Of a stretch of DNA of 64,000 nt, positions 59,088 to 64,000 are shown piece after piece. The notes beneath the pieces are model-generated. The model made no database searches. It worked only from the letters and a program-made list of their open reading frames with translations, and was not told the DNA's origin. Every line of letters starts with the position of its first letter. Position 1 is the stretch's first letter. The position numbers were made by a program, and so were the translations under genes. This DNA is from Chloranthus sessilifolius (lineage: Eukaryota > Streptophyta > Magnoliopsida > Chloranthales > Chloranthaceae), in the NCBI GenBank assembly GCA_021018995.1, contig CM037590.1, positions 70,031,597-70,095,596 of the forward strand. The letters run 5' to 3'.

Positions 59088-60199
59088 TGTAACGATCCCC
59101 AGATTTATACACTGCAATGGTGAGTGTCCGGTCAAACCTCACTAGGATAGCCCTTAAAAGCTTAAGAATTTGACTTTCAGCAAAATACATACAAGTGTAT
59201 AAAAATAAAAAAAAAGTTTTACACTATCTTATATAAAGAATTAAATTTTGGTATATACCAGAAGTGGTATATAGACTTTATACTCAAGCCTAAGCCATTT
59301 GGCTCTATTCTAACAAGTATGAATATAACCAAGGAAAGAGGGAGGGGTTATTAGATAAACCTTTTTGTGGCTTTTGCCTATTTTGTTTTAACTAACAAAT
59401 AAACAATATTAAATTTTATTCGTTTTAACTAGCAAGTGTATAAGAAATCTTTTCTATTTTGTTTTACATACTACACCCTTACTTAGGTATAATGTATATA
59501 TAGGATGTTTTACCTTAAGTAGCTGGTAAGCTACTTGCATGAGGAAGTTGCAACACGACTCATATGAGTCACTTTACGGGTTCATGCATGCAAAGTGCTT
59601 CAAACCCTTATAAAATTTTTAAACAGAGCTGGCACCTATGGTCTCCAAAGCGAAAGACCATTGATCACGTACAGTGATCAAAGCTCAGCCTTGATTACCT
59701 CTAAATACCGTATGCGACCATCATGCATTTCAGAATCCCGCAAATTCAACTTTTCCTCTTACATCCGCTAGATCAATACTGGCTTACGAGAAATCCATTC
59801 TAAGTAGCATTTCGTTGTAATGATCTCATCATTCTCAACTCGGCAAAAACAATATCGATGGTCAAGTGCTAAAGATTTCCCCAAAAAGGTTAGTAAATTG
59901 TTGTCTGTATACAAAAGACTTAATCACAAATAATTTCAGCAATTAGCCTCAGCATGCAGTTGAGTGCAGATCGTTGCACTCCGGATCTTCATGTACTATC
60001 TGTAAATAAGAAAAACAGATATATATATATATATATATGGAATATATATATATATAGAAACATGCTGCAGATTTATACAGATCTAGTATAAATAAACTAT
60101 ATATATGAAGATAAATTTATAATAAACTATATATATGTATATATGCAAATAACAGGAAGAAATAGAAGATAAAAAGGCTAAGAAGAAGACCAGCTGAAG

Positions 60200-60655
60200 C
60201 CCGGCAAGCCCTGAGTGTTGCCGCGGCAACCCTATGCTCAAACTACTGTGTGGTAGTTTAGTTATATCTTTTGACCCCGAACTCCAAGTGGCACGATTCT
60301 TAATGCATTGAAAAGTAGACAACGAGACCTACAACTTTCATGAAGGAACCCATTTCTGAATCCAACGTTTAAGCAAAAAGTAGTGACAAGTTGCAGCAAC
60401 ATGCAACTGCAAAGCTTGCCGCGGCAACAGTATACTCAGACCACTATGTGGTATTTTAATCATATCTTTTGATCTGGAACTCCTATTAATACCATTCTTA
60501 ATGTGTTGGAAAGGGGACAACGAGCCCTACAACTTTTATGAAGGAACAAATTTCTGAATCCAACGTTTAAGGGGTCAAAAAGTAGTGACAAGTCACATAA
60601 ATATGCAACTGCAAAGCTTGCCGCGGCAACCTATGTTGCTTGCCGCGGCAACCCT
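60200..60655. repeat. About 201-bp tandem duplication with GTTGCCGCGGCAAC palindromes
   Basis: The palindrome GTTGCCGCGGCAAC or TTGCCGCGGCAAC occurs at about 60217, 60418, 60619 and 60640. The sequence between the first and second (ATATCTTTTGA, ATTCTTAATG, TGAAGGAAC, CTGAATCCAACGTTTAA) is repeated between the second and third with about 15-20 percent divergence. Confidence 0.75.
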
Positions 60656-62089
60656 GCATCTAACACACTCGGTGACACCTCTATCAGGAGTTTATGCTGG
60701 GATGACTTGCTGAGTTTGACCATGAGACTTGGGATCATAAATGGTCCATATTTGGGGTCTATGCTGACCCAATAAACCATTAAAAATACTAAACCTATGA
60801 ACGACATTTCTAAGTGTCACTTGGTACACATGATGCGTTTGCTTGAAGACGAGCGTGCACGGGAAACTAGTTAAATGTAAACCTGGTGTAAGGTAGGGAA
60901 TGCACTTTGCTAACTTGTGCTTTAATTGTTCATTCACATCTAGATAGCATATAAACAGCTATAAGTATAAAATAGTTGCTTATAATGAGATAGATTCGAT
61001 GTATGCTGTTGTAGGGACTTTTCTGAACTAAATGATATTGAGTTTTATATTCTCATCTAGTTAAGTAAACTCTTAGTAGAATCATGTGTATAGGAAATAT
61101 GGTATCTGATTAAATTTTATTTTCTGAGGATGATAGATATTAGTAAATGAAGAAATATTTTGTATGATGGATATCAATAACCTATGAATAGTTACCAGCT
61201 GCAATGTGATATTTAATTTGGAATAGATAAGATATACTCGAATTAAGGTTAAGAAATAAGGATGACAAGCGTGGTATATAAAGATGATTAGTAGTACCAT
61301 GCCAACGTTGTTTTGATGAATTCAACCTTAAAGTATTCAACTTTGTTAAAAATCAGTTTGGATAAGCTATTAGTTAAGAATAAGAAGCTCAGTTTTGAAT
61401 TAGTATGAACATGATAGTGTAGCTTTGATACGTTCAGCTTGGATAAGTTCAGCGTTAATCAATAGTTAACTCAGTCAGTTAAGTATGCTAGTTTCATGAT
61501 GTATAAACATGCAAGATCAGTAATGCTAATTCAGTGAGATGGAAAAGAGGATACGATCAGTTTCAATGCATGAATATGAATAGTTATGCTAGGTTAGTAT
61601 GCTAGTTTAGTATTATGCAAGTTTCAAATTATACGAATAAAAGTTTCGATAAATGATTATGAGCATATCAGTTCGATAAGATCAGCTTGACACATGTTAT
61701 TATGTTAGAACTATTGTCAAACCAATTTAGATGATTTGATATCGATCAGTAGATGAATTTGCATGTATGATGATACTTGATGAATTTAGAGGAAGTATAA
61801 TGTATGCACATGCTAGTTTTCAATGTATTACTATGACTGCTGGTGTTAGATCAGCTTAAGAATCTACAGACTTGATGTATGCTTTACATGATTATGATGC
61901 TAGTTTAGCTTGGATACATGAATATCAATGATTATGATAATTGTAGTTTTATATGATCATGTAGGTTCAATTATTCAAATCAGTTTTGTTACATGATATC
62001 TGTTCACGATGTGCTCACATATATACCATGCATAGTTCATGTTCTGTTATCCTTGATGTCATGTACACGTCTTTAATTTATCTTGAAAT

Positions 62090-62270
62090 AAGTGATCCCG
62101 CTAACTCGAGAGCTTGATATCCCGTCCAAGTGATCCCGCTAACTCGGGAGCTTGATATCTCGTCCAAGTGATCCTGCTAACTCGGGAGCTTGATTTTCTC
62201 GGTCCAAGTGATCCCGCTAACTTGAGAGCTTGACAAGTGATCCCGCTAACTCGAGAGTTTGATTTTCTTG
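62090..62270. repeat. 38-bp tandem repeat, five units
   Basis: Units AAGTGATCCCGCTAACTCG(A/G)G AGCTTGAT... start near 62090, 62128, 62166, 62206 and 62235. The fourth is truncated to about 29 bp. A 91-aa minus ORF across it is produced by the repeat. Confidence 0.75.
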
Positions 62271-62970
62271 TTTCTTGTTCTTGTACATGTCTTGTTTCAG
62301 TATGATTCATTGATCTCGCCTGATTCCTTGTCAGCATGAATATGTCATCATTGTCAGCATGATACAATAATTCCATGATTTAGTGCTTGTTCTGTTATAT
62401 ACTGCTAGGATATATGGATGCTAGAATAGACCTAATATAAGATGACATGTGTTTCCTTTTATTTTTCATCTAGACATGAATGAATAATCTAACATATAAA
62501 TGAGTATTTTAATTTTCCCTGCTGAGCTTTGATGATAGCTCATCCTACGACTTTATATCTTAGCTGCAGATATTGCTCAAGACCCTGAGCACGAAGCTGA
62601 TCCTACCTACCAGTCTGAGGAGGAGGACGAGGAGGAAGGTTCTACTAAGGACTTCTTTCCTTGAGAGGTTTGGGAGAGATAGAGATTTGTTTTTAAACAT
62701 TAAATATGTATAAACAGCAGTGCGAGTTAAGATAGTTTACTACTTCAGGTATAGGTTTCTGTTTATATTTCCTATTCAATTTACTGCTTTAGATAAAAGA
62801 ATGGATATCAGTTGTTGTCATATTTCTTCGTATCTGAGTTAATTAAATTCGCTTCTGCATATGTAACACTTTGTATATGATGCCCTTGTATGATAGGATC
62901 ATGTTAGGTGATCCGACAGTGCGACCTTTCCCATTGGCGAGAAGGAGAAAAGTCGGGCTGTCACAATTGT

Positions 62971-64000
62971 TGTCTGCTGTTGTCCTTTGTATGCCATGGG
63001 ACTCATTGGTTGTCGCAATGGGACATAATAGGGCTTCCTCTTTTTTTTCTTCACTTCTGTTGTGGTGGAACCTGATTGTCACCAATGTGGTAGGATGTCT
63101 TAGGGAGTTGAGGTTCATGATGGGACATGATGGTCCTCCCCTTATGGTGGTGTGTTACAGTGAGTCTCATTGGTTGTAGGTGTGATGGGACCTGAGGGGG
63201 AACTCTGATGAGATGCTCGCACTGGAACGTGGTATGGGTGCGATGGGATGTTGGAGGGCTTCCTCTCTATTTTTGATTTCTTTAATGGTAGGGGGTTCAT
63301 CGATTATCGTGCGATGGGAAGGTGGAGGGCATATCCTCCTCTACTGCCAACGAGCGTGTGTTTCGGTTGCGATGGAGTCTTATGATTGCTGCGTGACAAG
63401 GGATTTAGAAAGTAGGCTCTCTGGTGGTTATGCAAAGTTATACAATGGGATTTTAGGGAAGTGTGATTGACTGAGCCTTGCTTTCTTGATTTACATCATG
63501 ACGGGATGTGTCCGAACTTCTTGGGTAGTATTGTCGCGATGAGACAGGTTTGTGATGGGATCAAGTTGTAGTTGCATCGCGACGGGACATGTGCGCGGTT
63601 GATGATACCTTAGTTGTCTCAATGTCGTGATGGGGCAATGATGGTGTTTCTTTCTTTGGTAGATCTCGATTTCGTAGGGGTTGGAATCAATTCAAATGGT
63701 GTCAGGATTGCTATGAGAGTTGACTTTGGTCTTCCTGGTGTGATAAGATTTTTGGGAGGCTCATTCTTAACTCTTCATGATGGGATATTGGGTCGAGCCT
63801 TCCTTTGGTCGCGTTGGCGTGTTAGGTTGCGTGGTGAAATTTTAGCATCGCGGTGGGACATAGGTATGGTCAATGGCTCTCTCTCTGTAAACATCCTGTG
63901 AGTCTACGCAATGGGATTGAGTAGGAAGAGGGATTCTGATCGAGATGGGATAAAGGGGTTTGAGGGTGTGCAGTCTATGTGGTCGTAGCTAAGTATTGCG
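62971..64000 (-). mobile_element. Array unit 4: 3' internal region, distal part
   Basis: Continues the unit after the solo LTR, colinear with 34318-35345, including the CGATGGGAC-rich block and a short CT run near 63878. It runs off the window edge, so more of the array lies beyond. Confidence 0.6.

Larger units (their letters stand above)
59088..62965. mobile_element. Solo LTR of another family, 3.88 kb, nested in array unit 4
   Basis: Starts TGTAACGATCCCC, ends GGGCTGTCACA, so it has TG...CA termini, and is flanked by ATTGT at 59083-59087 and 62966-62970. Three uninterrupted copies of the target (GAATTGTTGTCTGCTGG or near-identical, at 34308, 43063 and 50111) confirm the ends exactly. No gag or pol is inside. 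The size and the end wording resemble long-LTR chromovirus elements of the Tekay/Del type, which is my inference. Near the 3' end an acidic reading frame (QSEEEDEEEGSTKDFFP, about 62613-62664) may be leader or relic coding. Orientation is taken as plus from that frame but is uncertain. Confidence 0.75.

Noticed and set aside
62090..62270. CRISPR-like array of direct repeats
   Set aside because: Units of 38 bp are contiguous with no unique spacers, and the context is a plant LTR.
59082..62973. Mutator-like element with 9-bp duplication AATTGTTGT
   Set aside because: The 9-bp match is possible but overlaps the element's own TGT. TG...CA ends with a 5-bp ATTGT duplication explain the same junctions and fit an LTR. 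Terminal inverted repeat similarity is weak.
1..64000. tRNA, rRNA or organellar insertions
   Set aside because: I saw no tRNA-like cloverleaf with B box, no rDNA and no plastid or mitochondrial gene fragments. A covariance-model scan would settle small ones.

Overview
The window is repeat-dense plant nuclear DNA. No bacterial, organellar or viral gene set is present, and I found no rRNA, tRNA or convincing single-copy host gene. Almost all of it is layered LTR retrotransposons, mostly Ty3/gypsy of the Athila and Tat/Ogre-like groups, with a long solo LTR of another family, a foldback MITE and satellite-like simple repeats. Spliced introns, TATA boxes and plant mobile domain (PMD) genes point to a flowering plant, probably a eudicot with a large genome. 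The species cannot be named from this.

Layout. (1) 1-6.96 kb: a decayed, multi-exon PMD gene on the minus strand lies just before a polypurine tract and a plus-strand LTR starting TGTAGACAC. It is an antisense PMD gene carried inside a retroelement. (2) 7-12.1 kb: non-coding, with an LTR-like stretch, a 421-bp Mutator-type foldback MITE with a 9-bp target duplication, and a field of GACGCTTC palindromes with a 590-bp tandem duplication. (3) 12.1-20.3 kb: an Athila-type element (LTR, PBS, gag, protease, start of RT), its gag split by an inverted Athila-family LTR. (4) 20.3-30.3 kb: an abrupt switch to the integrase end of a Tat/Ogre-like element, followed by a second antisense PMD gene with its own TATA box and by one or two emptied antisense transcription units. 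(5) 30.3-64 kb: a head-to-tail minus-strand array of deletion derivatives of the same family, sharing LTRs. RT and most of pol are absent throughout. Two units also lack the gag N-terminus, and one boundary has lost an LTR. A 3.88-kb solo LTR has split the last unit.

Connections. The integrase-to-PMD spacer at 21.5-21.8 kb matches, in reverse, the spacer at 45.7-46.0 kb in the array, so regions 4 and 5 are one family. In that family the stretch between integrase and 3' LTR carries an antisense transcription unit. Array copies keep its TATA box, poly(A) signal and a 3' hairpin (stem-TATG-stem followed by GGTGAC), but have lost the PMD coding exons. Compensatory changes in the hairpin between copies suggest it was selected as RNA.

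All coding regions except the protease ORF are visibly broken. The stops I traced are mostly explained by C-to-T changes, as expected for methylated repeats. All calls come from reading the sequence. No alignment or database search was run, and many repeat boundaries are approximate.
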